A stretch of 64,000 nucleotides of DNA. It comes from Heterostelium album PN500 (lineage: Eukaryota; Evosea; Eumycetozoa; Acytosteliales; Acytosteliaceae). The stretch spans positions 248,001-312,000 of the forward strand of contig NW_008805086.1 of assembly GCF_000004825.1 (NCBI RefSeq). The letters are read 5' to 3'. The notes below the pieces were generated by a model. The model was given only the letters and a program-made list of their open reading frames with translations, searched no databases and was not told the origin of the DNA. A program made the translations under genes and the position numbers. Positions 23,419 to 34,732 of this stretch are shown here, one piece after another; within the stretch, counting starts at the first letter, position 1, and every line of letters starts with the position of its first letter.

Positions 23419-25900
23419 TTATTTGATAAAATCTAATTTAGAAATGCTGTTAGAACAGACTTGTGATTTGATAACTGTTTTCCCAAGAGACCACCTATTT
23501 TTAGTGAGCATGTCAGAGCTGTAACGGAATTCAATCTCTGCAGGTGTAGATGTGCATTGAATGGCGAGATAGTCTCTAGCAATCCTAGATAGAACTGGGA
23601 ACTCAATTTGATTCTCTTTCCAATACTGCAATGAGTCATTTGAGAATGTAGTTGGTAGATTTTTATATTTTGATAATTCATTCTCATTTTGTTCAACAAT
23701 AATCTTGTTGAAATAAAAATAAAAATTAATAAATATAATAAGAGTATTGATAGTGTAGATATAAAAATTAATTTAACTTACTATCTTTTGAGTGGATAAA
23801 ATAAACTTCATTCTATCCATCTCTGGTTTGACTGATTCTATACTGGTTTTATTTCCCTTAGTACCTCCATATTTAGTATAAATTGATTCAATTGAATTGT
23901 TTATGTTATTCCAATAATCTTTCCAAAATTCACTTTTAAATACCTCTAATTTGGTGAATGGTGCAAGAAAAGTTGAGATATAAAATGGTTCTATTCCATA
24001 ATCAAGTGTTGTATAGTAACCCTAAAAAGTTTATGAATGTTTATATGATTAATAGTTTTCAAAAAAAAAAAGTTTTTTTAAAAAACCTTCAAATTTGAAA
24101 ATGCAAATGTTAATAAAATATGATTACATACATCTATTTCTTTCCAAAAGGCTTCAGCAGCAGTCTTGAGAATCTTATTGGTTTTCCATTCCTCTCCAAT
24201 GTCCAAGAGCCGACCATACACAGGTAAACTGCAAGACAGATTAACATCAGCTCCTTGTAATGCCAAAGTAATAAAATCCACACCATCCAAGAATTTATTG
24301 ATTTGTTTGATGATATCCCATTCATCGGTAGTGAGATGGATATCATGTTTCGTAATCTTATATTTAATGTCGTAATCAACTGCATCTTTGATCCTGATGA
24401 ATCTACTAGTCATCTGAAAAGCAGATGACCAACGGATTGGGTTCAATACTTTTGGCTTTAACCTGTCCTTCTTTTCAGTTTTTAGAATTTCAAAAATTCT
24501 AAAATTTTAAAATTTTTTATTAATTATGTAAAAAAAAAAATTATAATTGTGTTTCTTACCCAAAAAAAGCATCTGTTTGGTTACTGGAGTTTCTTAAATT
24601 TGAACCATAGGAGTGAATTTTATCGAAAAGATATTTCGTTGATTTATCTCCTATAAATGCTTTTATTGCTGAAAAAGAAGGGTTAATAAATTCAATGATG
24701 TATAGGAACAAATTGTTTGTTTAAAACAAAATATTAATATTTTAATATTTTTTTTATTTTTATACAACTTGAATAGCTAATGTATTATTTTTATTATATT
24801 CACTTACCTAAATTAATCACATGGTTTAAACATAAAATATGTCCACCCTGGAATCCTTTGTAATCATTGGAAGGATCTTGGTTTTTGACAATGTTCTCCA
24901 CTGTAGTGTGGTTGTTCGAGCAGTTGTCAGAAGTGGTGCACATTATCTTTTTGGAGATATCAAACTTTTCTATAACATCAAAAAAAAGTTTTGATAGAGT
25001 TATACCTGAATCATGTTAATAAAATAATATTTGATTGAATTAATAAATTGTAAATTAAAAATTCATTTTACAATACCTACCTGTTTTATCGCTTTTTAGG
25101 CTCTCCATTCCTAACAAACACTTTCTAGCTTTAAATTGACTATCGATCCAATGACCAGTTACACCCAAAAAAGAGATATCCTTGACACTCCAGATATCGA
25201 AACAGAAACTGATTTTGGAATCCATAGTCTTGAAATACTCTCTGAGTTGTACAACTTGATCATCATATCTTTTTATTATTCTATTTTTAATAGTATCTCC
25301 ACCAACTAAATTGAACTCTGGTCTTAACGATGAAATAAAATTTTTAAATCTCTCATCCTCTGTTAAGTTGAAGGGAAGATTTTTTTTGATTACTAAATCT
25401 ATTAATAATTCCCTATTTTAATATAGTTAATAATTGAATATTCAATTTAAGATCATATATACATACTCTGATACACCTTGACTAAAAGGTTTTGATATAG
25501 CAAGTGCAAGTGTTTCTGCTTTTTTCCTTTTTTGTTCTGCGACATACGACCAATCTATTTCACTTTCTTTGTGGCAAGATAATCTCACATCTATAAAAAA
25601 ATTAAAGAGAAAGAAATATAATAGGACAATCAGATCACTTGAAATTGTTATTATTTTGTTAAATTTAAAAATCTTACTCTCAAGATGTGCCCATCCTAAA
25701 CCACTAGACACTGATTTTTTGTCTACCTTATCGTATTTAAAAGAAAATACTTGACAGTATTTACACTTCATTTTAATTAAATTCTTATCATTCGAATCTA
25801 TAAATTTAAAAAAGTGTTCATAAATAGAACTATTATATTTATTGGATCTTTTTTTTATTTCTTTATCAGATGAACTATAAGGGTGATATTTTTCACTCAT
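23419..25900 (-). CDS. hAT transposase, eight exons, apparently intact
   Basis: Exons: 25900-25678, 25590-25467, 25412-25081, 25005-24808, 24668-24560, 24498-24087, 24021-23782, 23703-23419. They join with GT..AG introns into one open frame of 640 residues. The N terminus is BED-like (CKYCQVF, then SCHKE). An RNase H-like core follows: Asp at about 188 in FCFDIWS, then GVTGHWID, Asp at about 253 in CTTSDNCSNN, and CLNHVINL. The final 94 residues are the hAT dimerisation domain (FPVLSRIARDYLAIQCTSTP). hAT transposases excise DNA through hairpinned flanks and create 8-bp duplications, which fits the element ends seen here. I did not fix the third catalytic Glu with confidence. Introns are all short and AT-rich like host introns. 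No stop or frameshift was found. Confidence 0.9.
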
Positions 25901-26333
25901 TTTATAACTATTATAAAATTAATTATTATTAATAAATTCTAAAACTCTAACACTGAATCAATCAAAAATTTATAATTGTAATAAATGTGAAATCAAAAAA
26001 TAAATTTAAAAAAAATTCATAAATATTGTTAAATATTTGATAAATATTTTTCAAAATCTTGAATTTACCTCCCCATCGCACATATACCAAATTTATGATC
26101 AAAGTTAGTGTTTGAAAACATATTATTCAAATAGTTACAAGAGTTAAATAATAAATCAAATAATATCAGTAATACTATTGAAATTAAAAAATTTATACTA
26201 CATTTCACATGTGAATATGTATGTCATATATCATATATAGTTTATAAAACGTTTTTTGATTTTAATCACTTGACTTTATGTATTTTTTGGTGTATTAGCA
26301 ATTTAAATACTATACACCGACTACTATATAGTC

Positions 26334-26352
26334 TCACAGACTGTGATATAAC
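26334..26352 (-). repeat. Internal inverted repeat flanking the transposase, right copy
   Basis: TCACAG-A-CTGTGATATAAC, inverse of 23326-23345 with one base missing. It lies about 430 bp upstream of the transposase start. Confidence 0.7.
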
Positions 26353-26932
26353 TATTTTATTATATATGTAATTAGTCAATGACTGTATGACATATAGTAT
26401 GACATATGTAGTTTGAAATTTCTACACACTGGTATGTTTTTCAAATAGATTAAGTTAACCAATTAAATTCCGTACAAGTACAACGCACCACGAATCAATT
26501 CAACTCCTAAACATTCATTTAATATCTTGATCCTTTTATAATGGTATAAACAGTCAATGAACTATATATATATGAAAAAAAAATAATTTGTTTTATTTGT
26601 ATTTTTCAAAAAAATCATACAAATATGAATATATACATATGTATTTTTGTATGTCAAAGTGAAAAATGTGTTAATTAGTGTTATTATAAAATTAAATAAT
26701 TCAATTCAATTATATCGTACTTCAATTCATTCACATAGTGTTGTTATATTAACATTTAATAATAATTTTATTGATATAACCGATCGAGGTTTAGAAAATT
26801 ATTTAATTTATAGATCTATAAATTTAATAAAGTTTATATTTATTTAATATTTATATTAAAATATATTTGATATATATTTATAATAAATATTAAATATTCA
26901 AATTTAATATTTGAGTTGAGTATTTATTTATT

Positions 26933-26948
26933 ATATTTAGGAGTATTG
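26933..26948 (-). repeat. Right terminal inverted repeat of hAT element
   Basis: ATATTTAGGAGTATTG, inverse of the left end. Confidence 0.92.
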
Positions 26949-26956
26949 ATTACAGC
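26949..26956. repeat. Right 8-bp target site duplication (ATTACAGC)
   Basis: Exact direct copy of 22056-22063. Confidence 0.9.
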
Positions 26957-27150
26957 ACACCATTAGACTGTAATTGGTGTAGTGGATTTTGGATCAAATT
27001 GGTTGGTGTAATTTGCATATTATTAGCAGGCAACCTATTAATAACTATTGGTTGTGTTCTACTATACTACTTTCTCATCTCATTATTGTTATTTGAGATC
27101 AGATCATCAGCAGCCAACATTGTGTCTGCTAGAGATATTAAGTTATTCAT
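26949..27150 (-). pseudogene. 5' part of the decayed gene interrupted by the hAT element
   Basis: An ATG at 27150 opens MNNLISLADTMLAADDLISN. After an in-frame stop the same frame continues (QPIVINRLPANNMQITPTN, LIQNPLHQLQSNGVL) to the transposon edge. If the element and one copy of the 8-bp duplication are left out, this frame runs on into the KPVTVLKSPNDG segment left of the element, with another stop at the junction. The gene was probably decaying already. The family is unknown. Confidence 0.55.
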
Positions 27151-27739
27151 TGTGTAAAATTTAGACTTTTGAATATGTTATTATCTATTTTTAAAAAATA
27201 TATCATTAACGATTTCAATTAAATAAAATTTTAATTTAAAATTTAATTTTTTAACCAAATATGTCAAGTTAAATAAAATGAGAGTCATTCTTAAAGGATA
27301 GTCATTATTTGAATTTTTTTTTCCTTTTTTGTACTCGAACTTTTTCAAATTTGGTTATTTTTAAAAAATTAATTTTAAATTATTAAATTATTAATTTTTT
27401 AATCCACAAATAAGAAATCTTGTTTCAATATATAAAAAAGATCAATATATATATCATTTATTTAATCTTTGGAATTAAATGTTAAAATCAATGATATTTT
27501 GTAGGGAATGCTTATGCTTTTTATTCAAAGTAATGATTTGTTACTGTACATTTAGAGCTAAAAATAAATAGTAGTAACTTGGGAATAGCTTAGATTAGAA
27601 TTGGTGGACACTTGTCAACTTGATAAAATAGTGTTTGTTCTACCACTTTAAATATCAAGTAAGAGGAATGGATTGAATAGAGTTTGGAAAGAAAGATGGA
27701 TCCTTACCGCATGCGGGGACAATTTTGTCATATTAAAAA
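26957..27739. other. AT-rich spacer between hAT target gene and tRNA-Phe
   Basis: Past 27150 there is no coding signal. A 10-bp palindrome CCGCATGCGG (27707-27716) sits in an unusually GC-rich 30-bp patch just past the tRNA 3' end. Its role is unknown. Confidence 0.5.
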
Positions 27740-27813
27740 TGCCATCTGTCGGGATCGAACCAACGACCTTAAGATCTTCAGTCTTACGCTACTACCAGCT
27801 GAGCTAAGACGGC
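27740..27813 (-). tRNA. tRNA-Phe (anticodon GAA)
   Basis: Read on the minus strand, the acceptor arms are GCCGTCT and AGATGGC (one G-U pair). The A box TAGCTCAGCTGGTAGTAG and B box GGTTCGATCCC are present. The anticodon stem TAAGA/TCTTA closes the loop CTGAAGA, giving GAA. The GACTGAAGATCT core is typical of eukaryotic tRNA-Phe. There is no intron, and a T run follows the 3' end as a Pol III stop. Confidence 0.95.
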
Positions 27814-27910
27814 CTTTTTATGTGAATCTATAATCAAAAGTCCTGGTTTTATTTTGTCAAAAAAATGTAAAAATATTTGATAATTTATTTCGGCTTCACA
27901 TCATTAGTTG

Positions 27911-27938
27911 GCAGTCTAGCTCAGCTGGTAGTAGAATG
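27911..27938 (+). pseudogene. Solitary tRNA 5' half
   Basis: TGGCAGTCTAGCTCAGCTGG followed by TAGTAGAA repeats the acceptor 5' strand and A-box region of a tRNA very like the neighbouring tRNA-Phe, in the opposite orientation. It stops before an anticodon arm and has no B box. It is a truncated tRNA relic about 100 bp away. Confidence 0.7.
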
Positions 27939-28066
27939 ATATAATAGGTTTACAATTTCTATTTCATTTTCAATCTTGATGGCAGTTACTCTTCTCAAAT
28001 TGAAAAAACGAATAAAACGAATCTTTCGATCAGAATCCAAACAATTTAATTAAATTTTCACAAGCA

Positions 28067-30280
28067 ATGAATAGATATATTGTAAAGTCATTGTGTTCAT
28101 CTACAAACAAACATTTATTTGGATATCGTTCAATTCTGTTTGGTAATACAGCAAGCACTGTTGTTGGTGGAAAATCGACAACAATCTTTAGTAGAAGATC
28201 TTATTGTAACAACCATAACAATAGCAATATTAGTAATAGTAATAGTAATGAATTGACAACAACCAGTAACAACAACAATGATACATCCATTTCAATAGCA
28301 CAGAGATTTCAAGATTCATTGTTGCCAGCTGACATTTCAAAGCAGGCAAGAATCAACATGAGATCACCCAAAGTCGATAAATACATTCATCAGGCATACG
28401 ACGAAGCACATCAAGCATTCGACAGAGGTGACTATGAAACTGCACTCAAGAAATACTATTGGATCATTGGTAAACTGCCATACGACACCACTGCCTATCT
28501 CCAGCGTTCACTCGTCTACGAAGCAATCGGTAGATTCGACGATGCAATCGAAGATTGTAATACTGTTATTAAAATGTCAAATCAATCCGATTCATTAGCA
28601 GAGTATGTAGTGATAATAATAATAATCATCATCATCTTTTATAATAAAATATATATATACTTATCAATAACATCTTTTATTCCATCTCTTATTTCCCAAA
28701 ATTAATAATCATAGAGGTCATATGATTAAAGGTGTAAATTTAATGAGAAAACAAAAGTTTAATGAAGCAATTGCATCGTTCGATTTAAGTTTGGGATTGG
28801 TCGAGAATGAAGTTGTATTTGGTTTGAAAAAGAAAGCATTGACATTGGCCAATCCAGATACTATTATTGTTCCAAGATTCGATGATGTATGTTTTATGTT
28901 ATTGTTTATCAACTTGTTCTTTAGAAACAGGACGAAAGGAGTAATTTAACTAAACATTCTTTTTTGTTCTTTTAAAACAAGGATTATCAATTTTATGAAT
29001 ATCTTAGCAGAGAAATGGAAGGATTAGTACAGATTAAACTATCGAATATACATGGTCGTGGTTTGTTTGCAACCAGAGATATCGGTGCTGAAGAATTAGT
29101 ATTTGAAACAAGATCTGTTGTTAGTACTTCATCTGCACAACTTAAAGAAGATGTAAGTTATGTTTTTTTTTTGAAAACAAAGATGATAAACAAGATGATT
29201 GTCATATTAATATAACCAAAATAATAATAATAATAATGTTTAGGATCAACATTGTCATAATTGTCATATTGCATTTAAACCGGTGGAGATTGAGAATGAA
29301 CAAGAGATTTCAAAGTCTAGAGAATTCAATCGTTTGGCACAAACTATTACGAGAATGACTAGATTGCCGGTCGGTAGAATTATCCCAGAGGGATGCACTC
29401 AATGTAACACAACATTGTTTTGCAGTCCAGAGTGTAAGGAAGACGGTATTCACAAGCACAATTCACTATGCTCTTCAAACATTCTCACTCGTGCACAACT
29501 GGACAAGTTTGAGAGAGAACTGACCGGTTTGACACAAACCGAGCGTGTTGGATACACTATGCTTCTCAAGTTGATGGCATCGCAATCGGTCAATGGCGAT
29601 CCAAACCAACCACTCAGACAACTGGAGTTGGACGACTTTGTCAAGCGTCTCTCCTATGCCATGCCAGCCAGCGAAACCGTTCAACTATCTCGCAAAGACA
29701 ACAGAGTATTCAAGACACTAAAAGATATATTCCATACTCGTAAGTGTAATGTGTCTATTATATATTTTGTTGTTGATATCAATATCAACAACAAGCTTTT
29801 ATTTTACCTTATAACAATACGTTAGAATATTAATATTAATATAAACATATATTTATAGTGACACCAGAGATATTCTATAGATTAAAATCAATTGTTACTT
29901 TGAATCAAACACAAATGTTTACCAGTAAGATTAAAGTACATTGTACACCTGCACCAATGGATGAATTGGGTTACAATTTCGAATTTGAAGACAAGGTGTC
30001 AAAGTATATCAATACCATTCCGCTACATCTAAGTTTTATGAATCACTCTTGTGATTCCAATGTCTTTATTGCATCGCCAGTAATCAATGACAAACAGATT
30101 AGAATAGTATCGAAGCGACCAATCAAGAAGGGTGAGGAAATCTTGATCTCTTATATCGACGGTATGCAACTTACCACCGAAAACCGTCAAGAGATGTTGG
30201 GAGAGTCCTACGGATTCCAATGTACCTGTCCACTTTGTAGATCGAATACAACCATCCCAACACTTAATAAAATTCAATAA
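28067..30280 (+). CDS. TPR-SET-MYND (SMYD-like) protein
   Basis: Exons 28067-28602, 28715-28886, 28982-29152, 29244-29739 and 29859-30280 give 598 residues. The N terminus is Ser/Arg/Asn-rich without acids (to about residue 60), as in mitochondrial presequences. TPR-like helices follow at about 100-235 (DEAHQAFDRGDYETALKKYY, LVYEAIGRFDDAIEDCNTV). The SET domain begins with IHGRGLFATRDIGAEELVFE. It is split by a MYND-type zinc finger (CHNCHIAFKP, CTQCNTTLFCSPECKE, HNSLC), and finishes with NHSCDSNVF, GEEILISYID and the post-SET cysteines CTCPLC. SMYD proteins transfer methyl groups from S-adenosylmethionine to lysines of histones or other proteins. The NHSC and ISY motifs of the active site are intact. 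A mitochondrial location is only inferred from composition. Confidence 0.92.
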
Positions 30281-30485
30281 CACAGTAATACTATTATTTA
30301 AAAATAGATTAGATAGTTTAGATAATGAATCAAATCATCTTTTAATCTTTTATAAATATCATCATATCCTTATATTTTTTTATTTTAGAATATTACATTG
30401 TGTTTGTATACAAATAAATAAGTTTTGTTTTGTTATTATTGTTATTGTCTTTTTAAGTCGAACGTTTGGAATATTCACTCTCACT

Positions 30486-31084
30486 TTATAAGAAATCAGA
30501 GATTGACTTCTTTGGTGGTGGTCCTTTTGGTGTTTCGGGTTTCTTGGCCAATTCTTCAAACATTAAAATCCTAAAAAATAAAAATAATGGATGGGTGATT
30601 GTTAGTAGGTTTATTATTAATTTTAATTTGAAATTGAATTTAAAAGTTACATACTTTTGAAGAATAGAACTCTTCTTTCCAGTCATCATTATAAGGAAAT
30701 CTCTAAAGTTAATAGTTCCTTTACCGGTGGAGTCGACTTCGGCAATCATCTTTTTCAATTCGAGATGGGTCTTGGTTTGACCAATCTTTTCCATCATCAA
30801 TTGGAGCTCGTATAAATCGATATCACCACTGTTGTTGACATCGTACAACATGAACTTTTCTTTATATTTCTGAATGGTAGCATCATCCAATTCCTATTAT
30901 TAGCAAATAAAATTGATTGAAATTAAACAATGTTAATAACTCTTTGTTAATAGATGTATACAATAAATAAATCTACTACTAAACATACAGTTCTAAACTC
31001 ATCGGCAATGGAATCTAGAGAATTTTCTTGTTGCTTCAAGACTTGTCCATGTACTTTACCACCTTGGTAGTTTTTGGTTGCCAT
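30486..31084 (-). CDS. AIF1/IBA1-like EF-hand protein
   Basis: Exons 31084-30989, 30893-30655 and 30570-30486 give 139 residues, close to animal allograft inflammatory factor 1 (about 147). The first EF hand is canonical (DVNNSGDIDLYELQLMMEKI). The second is weaker (DSTGKGTINFRDFLIMMTG), matching AIF1 where only part of the sites bind calcium well. The tail is Lys/Pro-rich (KGPPPKKSISDFL). AIF1 proteins bundle actin and act in membrane ruffles and phagocytosis; a phagocytic amoeba is a plausible place for one. Another calmodulin-like protein is less likely given the single EF pair and short tail. Confidence 0.85.
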
Positions 31085-32528
31085 TATTATTCTTATTTTT
31101 TATAATTTATTATTTATGATATTGATATAATGTGTAATAACACTTTGTTTTGATTCTTAATTTAATATAAAATCATTTTTGGTTAAATTTACCAATCAGT
31201 TGGATATTTTTTTTTAATATTTTTTTTTAAATTTCAATTAATTTGTGGGTAATTTCAATGGGTTTGATTGATTTTTATTTGAAAAATTTAAAAACATCAT
31301 CACTGTTAAGATATGAACTTCAAACTTATTTTAATAAGATTTTTTATATCTAAACCCAGTTTGTTATATTATAGATTAGTTTTAATGATTTGTGAATAAT
31401 ATATGATTAGAATAAATAGAAGTATATATTCAATTGAAATGAATAATTATTTTGAAATTAAAAAAAAAAAGAAAAATAATATTTTATTATTATTTTTTAA
31501 AAAAAGAAATAAATAAAAACTTTTTAAAACCTTTCTAATAATCTACAATATGAATTAAGTAGTTAACTCATTAGATTTAATAAATTTCAGTTTATAGAAA
31601 AAAGGGACGAAAGAATTTATTTAGTTGTTTTTTTTAAAGAAAATATATTTAAATAATAGATGAAACCTTAGAGAGAGGGAGAGGGTATTATTTGTTGTGG
31701 ATTATAAATCAATACTTATGATTACACTACACAAAAAATATTGATTTTCATTGGTTTTAATTTTTTAAAAAAAATTTGTTCAAACCTCTTTTGATATTTT
31801 TTTCTATATTTCTATCAGTTGTACAATTGTAAATTATTGATCTTTATAACAAAATCAATAACATTTTTAATTTTATTTGAGTAAAAGCAAATGTGGGAAG
31901 TTTAAATTTAATAACTTTTTGGAAAAAGAGGCTTTTTTTTTTTGATTTTTTTTTTTCTTTGGGAACTTTTCAAAGAGACACATTTTTAAAAAGCGGTTAT
32001 TTTTTTTTGTTTTTCATTTTTAATTGGAAATAACCCTATATTAACAATGGATATATCGATGAAGAAACCATTAAAAGTTCAACTACATTTTGAATACCAT
32101 CAAAAATCAATAAACTCCTACTAATTTTTTTTTGTTTCTATCAATTAGGTTTTTTGTTTTTGCTTTTTGTTTAATATAATTTCTATGATTTTAAATTAAA
32201 ATCAATTGGAAATGTCTAAAGATCTTTTAAAGATAGGAAATCACCCCACCACAATATTAAACCCAAATAGATTGTGATAGTTGGCTACAAGACCTAATAG
32301 ATTATAAATAGTTCAATTCCAGGATCTTATTTTAATTATTATTTGATTATCAAATAGATAAACTATTATTATTACTTAAAAATACTATTACAAATATTTA
32401 AATATTGAAAAACAAAAAAGCATAATATTATTTAAATATTATTAGAAATATAATTGTAAGTTTTTGAAATAAATGTTTTAAAAATTAATATTAATTATTT
32501 ATTGGAAATATTTAGAAAAAAATTAATT
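31085..32528. other. AT-rich divergent intergenic region before the cellobiohydrolase
   Basis: 1.4 kb with long A and T runs and no coding signal. It must hold the promoters of the AIF1-like gene (minus) and the GH7 gene (plus). Nothing more specific can be named. Confidence 0.6.
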
Positions 32529-33908
32529 ATGTATAAACAGTGTATATTTATATTAATTGTTTGTATAATTGCAAGAATTGGAGTGTATGGACAAGGAGTT
32601 GGAATTCTTACTCCTGAAGTACATCCAGCCATGACTTGGCAGACTTGTAATGAAGGTGGAAAGTGTACTACAAACAATGGTGAGGTTGTTATCGATGCAA
32701 ATTGGCGTTGGATCCATACCTCCACCGGACAAAACTGCTATACCGGAAATACATGGGACTCCACTGCTTGTCCAGACGACAAGACCTGTGCTAGCAACTG
32801 CTACTTGGACGGTGCCCAATATGAGAGTACCTACGGTGTCTCAACTGACGGCAGCTCGTTGAAACTCAACTTTATCACTCAGAGCTACGGAAAGAACATT
32901 GGATCGCGTCTCTTCCTCATGGCCAACGACTCTGCCTACCAGATGTTCCAGTTGTTGGGTCAGGAATTCACTTTCGACGTCGATGTCTCCAATCTGCCAT
33001 GTGGATTGAACGGTGCTTTGTATCTCGTTTCGATGGATGGAGACGGAGGTCAATCCAAGTATCCAACCAACAAAGCCGGAGCCAAGTACGGAACTGGATA
33101 TTGCGATTCTCAGTGTCCAAGAGATTTGAAATTCATCCAAGGTCAAGGAAATGTCGATGGCTGGGTTCCAGCTGCTAACAATCCAAACACTGGAATCGGT
33201 GGTCACGGATCTTGCTGCGCCGAGATGGATCTCTGGGAGGCCAACAGTATGTCGAACGCTCTCACTCCACATCCATGTGACACCTCCTCCGAGACAATGT
33301 GCGAAGGTGACGCCTGCGGTGGAACCTACTCGAAGAACCGTTACGCCGGAACCTGTGACCCCGATGGTTGTGACTTCAATCCATATCGTATGGGTAGCGA
33401 ATCGTTCTTTGGTGTCGGAAAAACCGTTGATACCAGTTCCGTCTTCACCGTGGTAACTCAATTCCTCACGGACGACGGTACCCCCTCAGGAAAACTCACT
33501 GCCATCAAGAGATTCTACGTGCAGAAGGGTAAGGTGATTGCTCAGCCCGATTCTCAGATCGGTGGAGTCGGTGGAAACACCATCACCGAAGAGTTTTGCA
33601 CCAGCCAGAAGAAGGCATTCAACGATGTGCCCGACTTTGACAAGCACGGTGGTTTGCAACAGATGGGCAATGCCATCTCCGGTGGAATGGTACTCGTTAT
33701 GAGTCTCTGGGACGACTACGCCGCCAACATGTTGTGGTTGGATAGCTCCTATCCAACCAACGGAACCACCGCCACACCTGGAGTTGCCCGTGGTGCTTGT
33801 CCAACCACTTCCGGTGTTCCCACCCAAGTGGAATCACAGTATCCCAATGCCTATGTAATCTATTCCAACATCAAAGTAGGACCTATCAATTCAACCTTTA
33901 CCCAATAG
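32529..33908 (+). CDS. cbhA: GH7 cellobiohydrolase (cellulase), secreted
   Basis: A single exon of 459 residues from the ATG at 32529. The start is followed by a signal peptide ([20 protein letters not shown], cleavage near GQ). The mature protein begins like fungal CBHI ([14 protein letters not shown]). The catalytic motif EMDLWEAN gives the nucleophile Glu232, Asp234 and the acid/base Glu237. Many paired Cys are present ([28 protein letters not shown]), as are the tunnel motifs TVVTQF and [10 protein letters not shown]. There is no carbohydrate-binding module or linker after the catalytic domain. GH7 enzymes release cellobiose from cellulose chain ends; dictyostelids make cellulose in stalks and spore coats, so turnover of their own walls or feeding are both possible. 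Codons are markedly C-ending, suggesting high expression. Confidence 0.97.
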   Translation: MYKQCIFILIVCIIARIGVYGQGVGILTPEVHPAMTWQTCNEGGKCTTNNGEVVIDANWRWIHTSTGQNCYTGNTWDSTACPDDKTCASNCYLDGAQYESTYGVSTDGSSLKLNFITQSYGKNIGSRLFLMANDSAYQMFQLLGQEFTFDVDVSNLPCGLNGALYLVSMDGDGGQSKYPTNKAGAKYGTGYCDSQCPRDLKFIQGQGNVDGWVPAANNPNTGIGGHGSCCAEMDLWEANSMSNALTPHPCDTSSETMCEGDACGGTYSKNRYAGTCDPDGCDFNPYRMGSESFFGVGKTVDTSSVFTVVTQFLTDDGTPSGKLTAIKRFYVQKGKVIAQPDSQIGGVGGNTITEEFCTSQKKAFNDVPDFDKHGGLQQMGNAISGGMVLVMSLWDDYAANMLWLDSSYPTNGTTATPGVARGACPTTSGVPTQVESQYPNAYVIYSNIKVGPINSTFTQ

Positions 33909-34732
33909 ATCTAGTGCTGCTAACTATTCATCCGACTGACCATAAAATTCATTCAAACAAAACAAAACAAAAACCAAACACATATATGTTATTTTATCAA
34001 AAATATATTCATTCTAAAAATCTTTTAAAATAAAATTATTTAACAATAATATATATTTTGGGTAATAAAGTAAGTTTTGAAACAACAATAATTGAAAACT
34101 ATTATTTTTTTAAATTCTTACCTCATATTTAATATAAAAATTTTTATAAAATTTATATATATAGAAATATAAACTATATATTCATAATACGATTGTTATT
34201 TTGAGTATTTTAAACTATTAGTTATATCTCTAGAGTATAATTTGATTATATAAATATATGTTATAATATTGATGGTTATTCGCATGTCCGGACAATTGAA
34301 TTTGATAACTATGTGCAGTTTACCTGTATCTTGGTCATAGAGATTTTTTTAATGTCTTTGATAATTTTAATTTTTTAAAATTGTTTTGATCTTGGTCAAA
34401 AAAAAAAATACCAAATAAGTGTCCTATTTATCACCCACCAAAAATAATTTGAAAAACACACTAATTTTTAATTATTACATTGTTACTTTTTGTTACAACA
34501 AAACAATACAAATTAAATATAAACTAATATTTACTATTTATTTGTATTTGTCTGTCTGTCTGTTCTTACAGTTTTTTTTTAGAATAATTATACAAATTAT
34601 ACAAATGTATAAATATTGATAGTATAGATAAATATAGATAGTTCAATATTTCAAGAAATAGATTATATACAGATAAGATAAGATTTTTGTAGTTTAGATT
34701 AATAGTTTAAGATCTTAGCTAAGATTGCAAAA
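33909..34732. other. Intergenic region between GH7 and kinesin genes
   Basis: AT-rich; AATAAA-like signals follow the GH7 stop (near 34028). A less AT-rich patch around 34275-34345 has no coding or RNA signature I recognise. The remainder is probably the kinesin promoter. Confidence 0.55.

Larger units (their letters stand above)
22064..26948 (-). mobile_element. Complete hAT-superfamily DNA transposon, 4885 bp
   Basis: The left end CAATACTCCTAAATAT (22064-22079) is a perfect inverted copy of the right end (26933-26948). Weaker similarity continues inward (CAAATAT..AAATT..ATATTTAAT). Both ends are flanked by the 8-bp direct repeat ATTACAGC. Inside, on the minus strand, are an eight-exon hAT transposase (23419-25900) and a second small gene (22329-22800). 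The remainder is very AT-rich. CA..TG ends, 8-bp duplication and BED-plus-hAT transposase together identify the superfamily. Perfect ends, a perfect duplication and an open transposase frame suggest a young insertion that may still be mobile. It sits inside an older, already decayed gene whose reading frame runs up to both edges. Confidence 0.93.

Noticed and set aside
26647-26847. Plus-strand frame near the right end of the hAT element as a third gene
   Set aside because: Composition is simply AT-rich, there is no ATG in good context and no motif.
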